Part shown: positions 1-8,427 of the stretch, in pieces
Numbering within the stretch: position 1 is the first letter of the stretch
How the letters are laid out: every line of letters starts with the position of its first letter
Source: Streptomyces sp. CA-278952
GTDB taxonomy: Bacteria; Actinomycetota; Actinomycetes; Streptomycetales; Streptomycetaceae
NCBI RefSeq assembly: GCF_028747205.1
Contig: NZ_CP112880.1
Coordinates: forward strand, 4,650,001-4,714,000
Direction of reading: 5' to 3'
Length of the DNA: 64,000 nt
Made by a program: the position numbers and the translations under genes
Notes under the pieces: generated by a model
The model's database searches: none
What the model saw: only the letters and a program-made list of their open reading frames with translations
Told to the model about the DNA's origin: nothing

Positions 1-1
1 T

Positions 2-673
2 CCGCCGCGCTTCGGCTCCGGCCGCCCGGAGGCCCAGGACTCGGGCTTCGCGGTGAACAGCCATGCGGAGAAGGGCTATGTGCAGATCATGGTCGCCCGC
101 GCCCCGGTCCTGCACGCCGTTCACCTGCGCACCGGCGAGGAGAACAAGGATCTGAGCGTCCGCCTGGGCCCGAGGGTCGAACGGGCGATCCGGGACAGCA
201 GTGGTCGCTACGCGGCCGCCAAGTCGCCTGGCGGCATGCTGGAGTTGTGGTCGACGGCGACCGGAGAACGGCCGGCCAGACTCGTCGGACCGCTCGGGCC
301 GCTGGGGGCTGACGAACACTTCACCGGAGACGGATATGCCTTCAGCTTCACCGGAGCCGACAGTGAGTTCTTCATCGCGAACGGTGGCTCGGTGCGCTTC
401 CAGCAGCTCTCGGACCCCAACACCTTCCAGACGTACGACTTCGCGGCGCACCAGCACTTCCTGGCAACCACCAAGGACGGCAGAACTCTGCTGCGTACGC
501 TCTCCGGAGGCAGCTTCGGGGGAGGCAACGGAGACCGCGGCCGTCTGGACCTGATCCATCTCGATCCCGAGCTCTGGAAGCGGCACCTGTGCGCCGTCGT
601 CGGCCGCGACCTCACGGCGGAGGAGCGCTCGGGCCTGCCCTCGGGCCTGCCCGAAGGGATCTGCCCGGCCTGA
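2..673 (+). CDS. C-terminal part of a WD40-like repeat protein (5' truncated by window)
   Basis: The frame is open from base 2, so the window starts inside the gene; the GTG at 53 is probably internal. The residues read as beta-propeller blades (LWSTATGERPARLVGPL, then a second blade with FFIANGGSVRFQQLSD). The tail W-K-R-H-L-C-A-V-V-G-R-D-L-T, ending in ICPA, is the usual ending of Streptomyces WD40 proteins that carry an N-terminal NTPase or protease/kinase domain. Which domain precedes the propeller cannot be seen. The family assignment is fairly safe; the function is not known. Confidence 0.7.
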   Translation, partial: PPRFGSGRPEAQDSGFAVNSHAEKGYVQIMVARAPVLHAVHLRTGEENKDLSVRLGPRVERAIRDSSGRYAAAKSPGGMLELWSTATGERPARLVGPLGPLGADEHFTGDGYAFSFTGADSEFFIANGGSVRFQQLSDPNTFQTYDFAAHQHFLATTKDGRTLLRTLSGGSFGGGNGDRGRLDLIHLDPELWKRHLCAVVGRDLTAEERSGLPSGLPEGICPA

Positions 674-713
674 CTAGCCGCCTGTCCTGGGTTCGGCATA
701 ACGTCACGGGGTG

Positions 714-1376
714 ATGGAATCCCCGCACCTGGACGCGATCCGGCAGTCGTACGACGCCGTCGCCGCCGACTACGCCCGGACCGTCAAGGACCCGAGCGAG
801 CTGGACCCGCTGTCGCGCGCCGTACTGGCCGCCTTCGCCGAGCTCGTCACGTCGTCCGGCCTCGGGCCGACGGCGGACGTGGGCTGCGGGCCGGGCAAGG
901 TGACCGCGTACCTGACCGGGCTGGGGGTCTCCGCCTTCGGGATCGATCTCTCGCCGGGGATGGTCGGGCTGGCCCGCGCGGCCCATCCGGAACTGCGCTT
1001 CGACGTCGGCTCGATGACCGCGCTGGAGACCGGGGACGGCGAACTGGGCGGCATCCTGGCGTTCTACTCCACGCACCACCTGCCGCCGGAGTCGCTCCCC
1101 GGCGCGTTCGCCGAGTTCCACCGGACGCTGGCGCCCGGCGGGCACCTGCTGATCGTCACCCGGGTCGGCGACGACGGGCACCGGCAGCTGACGTACGGCT
1201 ACGGAGGCCCCGCCGTCCCCTTCGGCAGCTACCGGTTGCCGGCGGACCGGATCGCCGAACTGCTGGAGCGGGCGGGGTTCGTCATCACGGGGCGCACGTT
1301 GCAGGAGCCCGAGGAAGGCGCGAAGCGGCCGGTCGCCGGCTTCCTGGCCCACAAGCCGGACGCCCGTCAGGCGTGA
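714..1376 (+). CDS. class I SAM-dependent methyltransferase
   Basis: About 220 residues. It begins with the YDAVAADYA entry helix, followed by the SAM-binding motif I ADVGCGPGKVT, an acidic residue after strand 2 (FGIDLSPGMV), and LAPGGHLLIVTR as the post-III strand. This is a Methyltransf_11/25 fold typical of small-molecule methyltransferases. The substrate cannot be read from the sequence. A GTG three bases upstream (711) is an alternative start, and neither start has a clear Shine-Dalgarno sequence. It stands alone, 37 bp after the WD40-like gene and convergent with the lipoprotein genes that follow. Confidence 0.85.
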   Translation: MESPHLDAIRQSYDAVAADYARTVKDPSELDPLSRAVLAAFAELVTSSGLGPTADVGCGPGKVTAYLTGLGVSAFGIDLSPGMVGLARAAHPELRFDVGSMTALETGDGELGGILAFYSTHHLPPESLPGAFAEFHRTLAPGGHLLIVTRVGDDGHRQLTYGYGGPAVPFGSYRLPADRIAELLERAGFVITGRTLQEPEEGAKRPVAGFLAHKPDARQA

Positions 1377-1394
1377 CACGGCCCCCTGGCACCA

Positions 1395-1928
1395 TCACGG
1401 GCGGCAGCCCTCCGCCTCCATTGCGACGGGCAGTTGGGAGCGCAGGAACTCTTCGAGCAGGCGGCGGCGTTCCGTGGTCTCCTCGGGGTTTTCCACGCCG
1501 TCGATGGCCAGCACGAACTGCATCTTCTCGCCCTGGTACGTGCAGGCCCGGAGGGCCATCCCGCCGTGGTCCGCGATGGTGGCGCCGTCCCCGATGTCGG
1601 CAGGTGCCGGGTCGCCCAGGCGGAGCATGACCGATTCCTTGACCTCCAGTGGCTTGACGAACGGTTCGACGACGTCCCCTCTCAACCCCACCTGTTCCTT
1701 CCCGTCCACCTCGAACTCGCATCGAGGCTGCTTGGGTTCGGAGAAGGTGTCCTTGGTCTTCAGCTCCTCGCCCCTGGGGAGGAGCCGGCCGATCAGGTCG
1801 GGATCGACCTTCGTGCCGCAGGCTTCCGAGACCTTGAATGCTTCGGGGCTGCCGCAGCCGGTGGCCCCGAGGAGCAGGGTGGTGAGCAGCGCAATGCCGC
1901 CCACGTGCCACAGAACGTTCCTTCGCAT
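1395..1928 (-). CDS. predicted lipoprotein, paralogue 2 of the WXG100-type operon
   Basis: The 177-residue product starts MRRNVLW and has a hydrophobic segment (GIALLTTLLL) ending in a lipobox-like ATGC, so Cys25 should be lipidated and the protein anchored outside the membrane. The mature part matches the next gene upstream in layout: ACGTKVD near the N-terminus, PRCEF, LGDPAPADIGDGATIADHGGMAL, ACTYQGE, and the ending MEAEGCRP. The two genes are therefore tandem paralogues from a duplication, and both may fold with a disulfide. Last gene of the leftward operon 5226-1395. Function unknown. Confidence 0.75.
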   Translation of the reverse strand: MRRNVLWHVGGIALLTTLLLGATGCGSPEAFKVSEACGTKVDPDLIGRLLPRGEELKTKDTFSEPKQPRCEFEVDGKEQVGLRGDVVEPFVKPLEVKESVMLRLGDPAPADIGDGATIADHGGMALRACTYQGEKMQFVLAIDGVENPEETTERRRLLEEFLRSQLPVAMEAEGCRP

Positions 1929-1982
1929 GCGCCCCTCACTACGTCCCCCGGGCCTCCGACACATCTTCTGCCCCCCGGGCCT

Positions 1983-2528
1983 CTACGGGCGGCAGCCCTC
2001 CGCTTCCATGATGACGGGCAAGTGGGCTTGCAGGAGCTTTTCGAGGGCCTTACGGCGTTCAGCCGTGTCCTTCGGGTGGTCCACCCCATCGATTTCCAGG
2101 ATGTACTGGCTCCTCTCTCCGTTGTACGTGCACATCTGTACGGCCATCGCTCCGCGGTCCGCGATGGTGGCACCATCACCGATGCCGTCGGCCGGTGCCG
2201 GGCTGCCCAGCCGCCGCATACTCCTCTCCGTGGCCTTCAGAAGGTCGAAGTCGGCCTTGTCGATGTTGCCTCGCACGTAGAGGTGGAGATCGCCGTCCAC
2301 GTACACCTGGCAGCGCGGTTGCTCCGGAGCCGAGATACCGTCGTCGACCTTCAGTGTTTCGCCTTCCGGGAGGAACGGGGCGACGAGGGCGGAGTCCACC
2401 TTCGTCCCGCACAGCTCCGAGACCTCGAACGTCTTCTGGGAGCTGCACCCCACAGCCCCGACCGCGACCGCCGCAAGTAGTGCGGCACCGCGCACGGGCG
2501 CGGTGAGGTTCTTCTTCGTGGTTCGCAT
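1983..2528 (-). CDS. predicted lipoprotein, paralogue 1 of the WXG100-type operon
   Basis: The 181-residue product has a signal region (APVRGAALLAAVAVGAVGC) with Cys28 as the lipidation site. The mature domain has CGTKVD, QPRCQVYVDG, GIGDGATIADRGAMAVQMCTYNGE and ends MEAEGCRP, like its downstream paralogue. The start ATG overlaps the stop of the large upstream gene as TGATG, so translation is probably coupled. This ties the lipoprotein to the WXG100-like proteins and suggests a role at the outer face of the membrane in the same system. I do not recognise a characterised relative. Confidence 0.78.
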   Translation of the reverse strand: MRTTKKNLTAPVRGAALLAAVAVGAVGCSSQKTFEVSELCGTKVDSALVAPFLPEGETLKVDDGISAPEQPRCQVYVDGDLHLYVRGNIDKADFDLLKATERSMRRLGSPAPADGIGDGATIADRGAMAVQMCTYNGERSQYILEIDGVDHPKDTAERRKALEKLLQAHLPVIMEAEGCRP

Positions 2529-4714
2529 CACCCTCCACCCTCCAAGCCCCTGACCCGGCTGTTCGCGTCGTAGGCGGCACCGTTGATCTCGCCGGTGAGT
2601 ACGTAGCGACTGCTGCCGTGGTCGGGATTGGCCTTCATCCATGTGTCAGCGAGTGCTTGCAACTGCAGCTCTCTGCCTTCGAAGACCTTTTCGTTCTTCT
2701 GTTGCTGGATCGTGTCGATCCGCTCCTGCTCCTGCGTCTGCCATTGGTAGGCCGCCGCGTCGATACCGCGCTGGGCGATGTCACCCACCCCCGGAACGAA
2801 GTTCGCGATGCTGCCGAAACCGTGGTAGAGCCACTTCGCGTCCCACGAGGGGTCGTCCTTGTCGGTCACCAGGGCCTGGTAGCGGGCCTGTTCCAGGAAG
2901 CCGACGGTGGCGCCCGCTCGTTGCAGGGTCTCCTTGGGGTCCTTCGGGTTGTCCTCGTGGATGTCCCTGACGATTTCCCGGTTCAGGCCCTCGTTGAGCA
3001 TGCCGTAGGCGTTCTGGTCGCGGGAGACCTGCTTGGAAACCTCCAGCAGCTGGTCCCTGTCCAGCAGCTTCGGGTCCTCGGGGTCATCGGCCAGCGCGCT
3101 GGCGGAGTGGTGAACCGTGTCGCCGTGGTTCGTCAGCACGATCGCCATGTCGTCCCGCATCTCGCTGGGGAAGTCGTCGCCCCGCTCCGCGAGGTACTTC
3201 AGCGAGCTGTCGAGCACCTGCCGGTGCTGTCCGGTGTGCTCGGGGGGCCGCGCGGAGCTGTCGTTCGGGTCGACCCCGGTCGCCGCCGCGACGAGGGCGT
3301 CGCCGGTCGCCTCGTAACTCGCCTTCGGGCCCTCGTAGTCGCCTGCCGACTTCCCGTACCCCATCGAGTCGGGCACCACGTCGTTGAAGGGCTCGCGGTC
3401 CTTGAGGACGTACTGCGCGTTGTCCTGGGGGTCCGTCGAGCTGAAGAAGTCGGTGGCCGCGTCGGGGTTGTGGGCCAGGGCCTTCATGAAACCGGTCATC
3501 GGGTCCGTACCCGCGTCGGCGTTGTCCCCGTAGTGGAGCTGGTCGATCTTCGCGTACGACGGGAGCCTGTCCCAGGGCAGTACGTCCTCCCGGTTCCTGC
3601 CGCCGGGGCCCGGGTCCTTGACGTCCCCGGTGTGCTCCTTCTCGTACTTGACGAGCGCGTTGCCGTAGTCGTTGAGGAACTCGCCCTCGTACTTCCCGTG
3701 GCGCATGAGGTTGCTCATGGCCTGGAAGCCGTGGACGCGGGTCTGGCTCCCGCCCTGACCGCTGCCGACGTTCTCGCCGCCGAGCCCGACCACCCGGTCC
3801 TTCCAGGACTCCATGCCCTCGCTGTTGGAGTGCGACGCGGTGGCGAGCGTGGTGCCCAGCTGCTTCTCCAGCGCGCCGAGCAGCTGCATGCGCTCCTCGC
3901 GCGCCTCCCGGGTGCCCGTGCCGCCGCCTTCCCGGTTCTCCCAGCTGTCCAGGTCCACCGCCCCGGCGAAGAACTTCAGCGTGCCCTCCGGGCCCAGACC
4001 GAGGGCCACGCGCTCGGCGAAGACGGGATCGTTGGGGTGGGCCTTCATCAGGGCGTTGAAGCGTGCCAGCTGCTCGTTGGTGAGCTGACTGGGGTCCTTC
4101 TTGCCCAGGGCGATGAGCTCGTTCGAGTCCTCGATGCTCTTCTGCGCCGAGTCGAAGCTGTTGAAGCCGTTCGACTCGAACCCGTGCTTGTCCTTCGCGT
4201 GGAAACGCAGCGCCGTGGCGGCCGTGCTGTCCGTCTCGCCCGCCGCGGTCAGGATGGTGCTGATCTCCTGGGCCACCGCGTCGATCTCGGCCTGGGTCGG
4301 TGGTTCGATCTTCGCGTTGCCGGCCGCCTGTGGTGAGGGGACGGCGGATCTGACCATGCCCTTGTCGTCCACGTAGATGTTCTTCTTGGCCGCGCGGCTC
4401 ACCGCGTCGGCCAAGTCGCTCTTGTGCTTCGTCAGCTTGCTGTGCGCGCCGCTCAGAATCGTGTGCACGCTCCGGGCGACGGTGACGACGTCGTCGAACT
4501 CCCGCGCCGTGACCGTGACGAAGTCCTTGGTCACGGTCGCGTTCTGCCCCTTCCAGTCGGCCGCTTTGGCCTTGCTGTCCAGGTCCGCCGCGCTGACCTC
4601 GCCATGGCCGCCGTCCGCGACCTTGACCAGCTTGCCGACCATCGCCTGCCAATCCGCGACCGCTTCCTGAAGCTTTCCCAGCCGCAGGTCGTTGAGGTCC
4701 TGGAAGGTGACCAT
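2528..4714 (-). CDS. large WXG100-like / DUF6571-type helical protein
   Basis: 728 residues with no signal peptide. The first ~110 residues are helical with a W-K-G turn (residues 54-56, ADWKGQ) between two long helices, as in WXG100/ESX proteins. The rest is mostly helical and carries FVPGVGDIAQRGIDAAAYQWQ near the C-terminus. Size and layout fit the actinobacterial DUF6571-type proteins found next to small WXG100 partners; that label is from memory. No toxin motif is visible at the C-terminus, so a structural or transported component is as likely as an effector. Start at 4714 (MVTFQDLNDL). It follows the small partner by 62 bp and overlaps the lipoprotein start. Confidence 0.65.
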   Translation of the reverse strand: MVTFQDLNDLRLGKLQEAVADWQAMVGKLVKVADGGHGEVSAADLDSKAKAADWKGQNATVTKDFVTVTAREFDDVVTVARSVHTILSGAHSKLTKHKSDLADAVSRAAKKNIYVDDKGMVRSAVPSPQAAGNAKIEPPTQAEIDAVAQEISTILTAAGETDSTAATALRFHAKDKHGFESNGFNSFDSAQKSIEDSNELIALGKKDPSQLTNEQLARFNALMKAHPNDPVFAERVALGLGPEGTLKFFAGAVDLDSWENREGGGTGTREAREERMQLLGALEKQLGTTLATASHSNSEGMESWKDRVVGLGGENVGSGQGGSQTRVHGFQAMSNLMRHGKYEGEFLNDYGNALVKYEKEHTGDVKDPGPGGRNREDVLPWDRLPSYAKIDQLHYGDNADAGTDPMTGFMKALAHNPDAATDFFSSTDPQDNAQYVLKDREPFNDVVPDSMGYGKSAGDYEGPKASYEATGDALVAAATGVDPNDSSARPPEHTGQHRQVLDSSLKYLAERGDDFPSEMRDDMAIVLTNHGDTVHHSASALADDPEDPKLLDRDQLLEVSKQVSRDQNAYGMLNEGLNREIVRDIHEDNPKDPKETLQRAGATVGFLEQARYQALVTDKDDPSWDAKWLYHGFGSIANFVPGVGDIAQRGIDAAAYQWQTQEQERIDTIQQQKNEKVFEGRELQLQALADTWMKANPDHGSSRYVLTGEINGAAYDANSRVRGLEGGG

Positions 4715-4776
4715 GATGTGTGCCCCCGTTGTCCGACGTGCTCGTTACGTGTAGTAGCCGCTGCTGGGAGTAGCCG

Positions 4777-5226
4777 CTACTTGTAGTAGTCGTTGATGCG
4801 CGACACGGACAGCTCGTCCCCGCCGACCGTGCGCAGGTCCGTCGCGATCTTGACCGAGTCCTTCGCGTGCTCGGCGCGGGAGTAGTCGAGATGGTTGGAG
4901 ATGTGCGCGCACGCCTCCTTGAGCGTTCCCGCCTTCGTGTTCCAGGCGTCGTGGAGTTCGGTGAGGGCCGAGCCCATGTCCAGCCCGTCGTTGAACAGCT
5001 GGATGGACGCGTCGAAGGTGGTCTGCCGGGCGTGGTCGGACGCGGTGGAGAAGTGCTGCCGCAGGCTGTAGGCCGCGTTGCCGAGCGCGCCGAGCACGTT
5101 GTCGTGCACGACCAGGTTTCCGTCACCGCCGCCGCCACCGCTGCGTTCGGGGGCGACCTGGTTCAGCCGCATGGCCGCGTCCTGCTGCGCCCTTGCCTTC
5201 GCCTGCTCCCACTCGTCCCAAGCCAT
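4777..5226 (-). CDS. small WXG100-like partner protein
   Basis: 149 residues. The ATG at 5226 is preceded by GGAGGA at good spacing, which excludes the longer open frame upstream. The product is helical, with a glycine-rich spacer (residues 30-36) and a LHDAWNTKAG turn (91-100) between helices that resembles the WxG region. It is first in the leftward operon with the 728-residue protein and two lipoproteins. By analogy with WXG100 partners it could dimerise with the large product. Function is inferred from size, fold and context only. Confidence 0.6.
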   Translation of the reverse strand: MAWDEWEQAKARAQQDAAMRLNQVAPERSGGGGGDGNLVVHDNVLGALGNAAYSLRQHFSTASDHARQTTFDASIQLFNDGLDMGSALTELHDAWNTKAGTLKEACAHISNHLDYSRAEHAKDSVKIATDLRTVGGDELSVSRINDYYK

Positions 5227-5452
5227 AGGTCCTCCGTGAAGCCGTACGTCGATTCTTCTTCCGCCCTGGGGCTGCCTGCTCCCCACGTTATCTTCGCTTC
5301 TTGATCGTTTGCTGGGTGGGCGGCGGCTGAGTGTCGGCGGGCAGGTGGGAGGCGGCCTTCCGTTTCTTTCTGTCATGACCAGGGCAACTCTTGCGGGAGT
5401 CGACCCCTGTCGCCACGTGCTGATGAGCCAGATGAGTCAGGAGCGAGAAATC

Positions 5453-6340
5453 ATGCGAACTCCGCCGATGCCCGCAACGCCCGCCGGGAACCGCAGCGCC
5501 GACCCCCTGGGTGCGAGCATTCCGCTTCCCGTCCGCAACGTCTTCGCCGCCGGTACCGGTACAGCCCGCAAGCGCACCGCCCGCACCGCCACCGTCCTCG
5601 CCGCCGCAGGCCTCCTCGTGCTGGTCACCGCCTCCACGGCCCACGCCGACCCGCCGGGCAACCTTCCTCAGAACGCGGGCGGTTACGAACAGGCGTTCTC
5701 ACCCGCCTTCGACTACGACGGCGACGGCTGCTACGCCACCCCCGCCATCGGCCCGGACGGCACCCTCGCGCCCGGGCTGAAGACGACCGGAGCGATCAAC
5801 GGCAGTTGCCGGGACCAGAGGGACCTGGACAACTCCCAGACGTACGCCCGCTCGAAGTGCAACAACGGCTGGTGCGGCATCGTCTATGCGAGCTATTTCG
5901 AGAAGGACCAGGCCGTCCACGGCAGCGGGCTCGGCGGGCACCGGCACGACTTCGAACACGTGATCTCCTGGGTCAACCAAGGCTCCGACCAAGTGGATTA
6001 CGTCTCGACGACGCAGCACAGCACGGTGAAGACCTACCCGCGCTCACAGGTGCGGTTCGACGGCTCGCACCCCAAGGCCGTGTACCACAAGGACGGCCCG
6101 AGCACGCACTTCTTCCGCCTCGCCAACGGCAACGACGAGCCGCCCGAGAACCACTACGGCAACTGGCGCTACCCGCCGGTCGTCGACTGGAACGGCTTTC
6201 CCAGCACGGAGTTGCGCGACAAGCTCATGAACGCCGACTTCGGGTCCGCGACCATCAAGGTCACCGACAGGGACGACCGCTTCCGCAATCTGCTCAACAA
6301 CTCCAAGCCCGCCGGGATCCCGTTCGACCCCTGGGCCTGA
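5453..6340 (+). CDS. secreted NPP1/NLP-family protein (necrosis-inducing-like)
   Basis: 295 residues. ATG at 5453 has AGGAG nine bases upstream. A long N-region precedes a hydrophobic segment (about 43-60) and an A-H-A site, so cleavage after residue 65 is expected. The mature part is an NLP domain: GHRHDFE (162-168) corresponds to the family heptapeptide GHRHDWE, whose His/Asp/Glu hold the metal, followed by HVISWVN and the FPSTELRDKLMNADFG C-terminal strand. NLPs bind plant sphingolipids and lyse cells; bacterial members occur in plant-associated genera. Whether this one is cytolytic is unknown, because the Trp to Phe change sits in the key motif. Divergent from the WXG100 operon. Confidence 0.88.
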   Translation: MRTPPMPATPAGNRSADPLGASIPLPVRNVFAAGTGTARKRTARTATVLAAAGLLVLVTASTAHADPPGNLPQNAGGYEQAFSPAFDYDGDGCYATPAIGPDGTLAPGLKTTGAINGSCRDQRDLDNSQTYARSKCNNGWCGIVYASYFEKDQAVHGSGLGGHRHDFEHVISWVNQGSDQVDYVSTTQHSTVKTYPRSQVRFDGSHPKAVYHKDGPSTHFFRLANGNDEPPENHYGNWRYPPVVDWNGFPSTELRDKLMNADFGSATIKVTDRDDRFRNLLNNSKPAGIPFDPWA

Positions 6341-6342
6341 AG

Positions 6343-6412
6343 CCGGCCCGGCCCGCCCGGGTCCCGGCCCGCCCGGGTCCCGGCCCGGGCGGGCCGGGCC
6401 GGCCGGGGGGCG
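6343..6412. terminator. GC-rich inverted-repeat terminator between convergent genes
   Basis: The 70-base gap between the NLP gene and the GlxA-type regulator is almost pure G+C. It holds two tandem copies of CCCGGCCCGCCCGGGT followed by complementary GGGCGGGCCGGG sequence, which can fold into a strong hairpin and could stop transcription from both sides. Confidence 0.6.
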
Positions 6413-6416
6413 TCCG

Positions 6417-7406
6417 TCACGCCAGGGGAAAGGCGCGGCGGTAGTCGCTCGGCGACACCCCGATCTGTCGGACGAAGTGGTGGCGGAGGTTGTTCGCGGT
6501 GCCGAGGCCGCTCAGCTCCCCGATCCTGGCGATCGGCAGGTCCGTCGACTCCAGCAGGCTCTGGGCCCGTCGCAGCCGCTGATTGAGCAGCCACTGCAAC
6601 GGAGTCACCCCGGTGGACGCCTGGAGCCGCCGGTAGAGGGTGCGCGGGCTCATCGCGGCCCGCTGGGCCAGATCCTCCACCGTCAGCGGCTGGTCGAGGT
6701 GCGCCCGGGCCCAGTCCAGCACGGGCGCCAGGCCCCGGTCGTCGGTGGCGGGCACGGGCTGGTCGATGAACTGCGCCTGCCCACCGGGGCGGTGGGCGGG
6801 CACCACCATCCGGCGGGCCAGTTGGTTGGCCACGTGCGCGCCGAGGTCGCGGCGTACGAGGTGGAGGCAGAGGTCGAGTCCGGCGGTCAGCCCGGCGCTG
6901 GTCAGGACGGAGCCGTCGTCCACGTACAGCACCGAGTCGTCGACCCGCACCTTCGGGTAGCGGTCGGCCAGTTGAGCCGTGTGCATCCAATGGGCGGTGG
7001 CGCGCCGGCCGTCGAGGATGCCCGCCTCGGCGAGGGCGAAGGCGCCCGTGCACAGGGAGACCATGCGGGCGCCGGCGTCGTGGGCGAGGCGCAGGGCCGT
7101 GATCAGAGCCGGGTCCAGCGGCCGGCCCTCGTCGACACAGGGGTCGGGCACCGAGGGCACGATGACGGTGTCGGCTCCGACGAGGTCGGCGAGGCCGTAG
7201 CGGGTGTGCAGGGAGAGTCCGGCGCCGTTCGCGGGAGCGTCCGCAGCGGGCTCACGCGTGGAGCACAGCCGCAGGTCGTACCAGGGATCCGCCAGGTCGG
7301 GCTGCGGCTTCCCGAACACCGTGCAGGGGATGCTCAGTTCGTAGAGGTCCCAGGAGGGAAGGTGGATTTCCTCGGTCACGACCACGGCGACAGAACCAGC
7401 GCTCAT
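6417..7406 (-). CDS. GlxA-family transcriptional regulator (DJ-1/PfpI + AraC HTH)
   Basis: 329 residues. The N-terminal half is a DJ-1/PfpI-like domain (VAVVVTEEIHLPSWDLYEL through VSLCTGAFALAEAGIL, with the nucleophile-elbow cysteine in SLCTGAF). The C-terminal ~100 residues are an AraC-type double HTH (TVEDLAQRAAMSPRTLYRRLQASTGVTPLQWL and IARIGELSGLGTANNLRHHFVRQIGVSPSDYRRAF). Such regulators usually act on neighbouring metabolic genes; the divergent reductase at 7543 is the obvious target. Ligand unknown. Confidence 0.9.
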   Translation of the reverse strand: MSAGSVAVVVTEEIHLPSWDLYELSIPCTVFGKPQPDLADPWYDLRLCSTREPAADAPANGAGLSLHTRYGLADLVGADTVIVPSVPDPCVDEGRPLDPALITALRLAHDAGARMVSLCTGAFALAEAGILDGRRATAHWMHTAQLADRYPKVRVDDSVLYVDDGSVLTSAGLTAGLDLCLHLVRRDLGAHVANQLARRMVVPAHRPGGQAQFIDQPVPATDDRGLAPVLDWARAHLDQPLTVEDLAQRAAMSPRTLYRRLQASTGVTPLQWLLNQRLRRAQSLLESTDLPIARIGELSGLGTANNLRHHFVRQIGVSPSDYRRAFPLA

Positions 7407-7542
7407 ACGGTGCAGCGTATGGCAGGAATTTGGTGGTTGCCGTCACTGCTGTCACTTCTCCCGCCCTTCTCCTGCTGCGAGCGTGGTGGTCACGTGATCA
7501 ACCGGCCCAGGCGTGGGCAGACGGACAGGGAGTTGTCGAGGC

Positions 7543-8427
7543 ATGGGTACCGAGCGTTCGGCCGTGACGGTCATCGGGCTGGGTCAGATGGGATCGGCGC
7601 TGGCCGCCACCCTGCTGGAGCGGGGCCACCCGACCACCGTGTGGAACCGTTCGGCGCACAAGGCGCGGGCGCTGGTCGAGCGAGGCGCCCGGCTCGCCGC
7701 GACCCCCGGGGAGGCCGTCGCGGCGAGCCCGCTGATCATCGTGTGCGTACTGGACTACGACGCGCTGCACGCCACTCTCGACCCCGTCGCGGGCGACCTG
7801 GCGGGCACCTCCCTGGTCAATCTCACCTCCGGGTCGCCCGAGCAGGCCCAGGAAGCCGCCGAGTGGGCCCGATCGCACTCCGCGGACTACCTCGACGGCG
7901 CGATCATGACCACTCCGCCGGGGGTCGGCAGCCCCGAGATGATGTTCCTCTACAGCGGTTCGCGCACCGTCCTCGAAGCCCACCGCCCGACCCTGGCGGC
8001 CCTGGGCGACCCCCTGCACCTGGGCGCCGAGCCGGGTCTGGCCTCCCTCTACGACGCCGCGCTGCTCGGCCTGATGTGGTCCACCATGACCGGCTGGCTG
8101 CACGGCACCGCCCTGGTCGGCGCGGAGAAGATCGAGGCCACGGCCTTCACCCCGGTCGCGATCCGCTGGCTGAGCGCCGTGACGGGGTTCCTCACCACGT
8201 ACGCCGCCCAGGTCGACGCCGGCCGCTACCCGGGCGACGACGCCACCGTCGACGTACAGATCGCGACCATCGATCACCTCCTGCACGCCGCGGCGGAGCG
8301 GGGTCTCGACAACGCTCTGCCCGAACTCCTCAAGGCCACCATGGAACGCGCACGGGACGCGGGCCACGGCTCCGACAGCTACGCGAGCGTCATCGAGGTC
8401 CTGACGAAGAGGGCGGCCGGCGCATGA
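7543..8427 (+). CDS. NAD(P)-dependent reductase, 6-phosphogluconate/imine-reductase-like
   Basis: 294 residues; ATG 7543 follows GGGAG by ten bases. The N-terminus is a Rossmann fold (VTVIGLGQMGSALAATLLERGH, GxGxxG at 12-17) with WNRSAHKARAL after strand 2, an NADPH-type pattern. The second half is the helical dimerisation domain with LYDAALLGLMWSTMTGW, as in imine reductases. The beta-hydroxyacid dehydrogenase lysine in the GxxGxGxxxKxxxN motif is absent, which favours an imine-reductase-like role. Its stop overlaps the next start (ATGA), so the two are coupled, and it is divergent from the GlxA-type regulator. Confidence 0.85.
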   Translation: MGTERSAVTVIGLGQMGSALAATLLERGHPTTVWNRSAHKARALVERGARLAATPGEAVAASPLIIVCVLDYDALHATLDPVAGDLAGTSLVNLTSGSPEQAQEAAEWARSHSADYLDGAIMTTPPGVGSPEMMFLYSGSRTVLEAHRPTLAALGDPLHLGAEPGLASLYDAALLGLMWSTMTGWLHGTALVGAEKIEATAFTPVAIRWLSAVTGFLTTYAAQVDAGRYPGDDATVDVQIATIDHLLHAAAERGLDNALPELLKATMERARDAGHGSDSYASVIEVLTKRAAGA

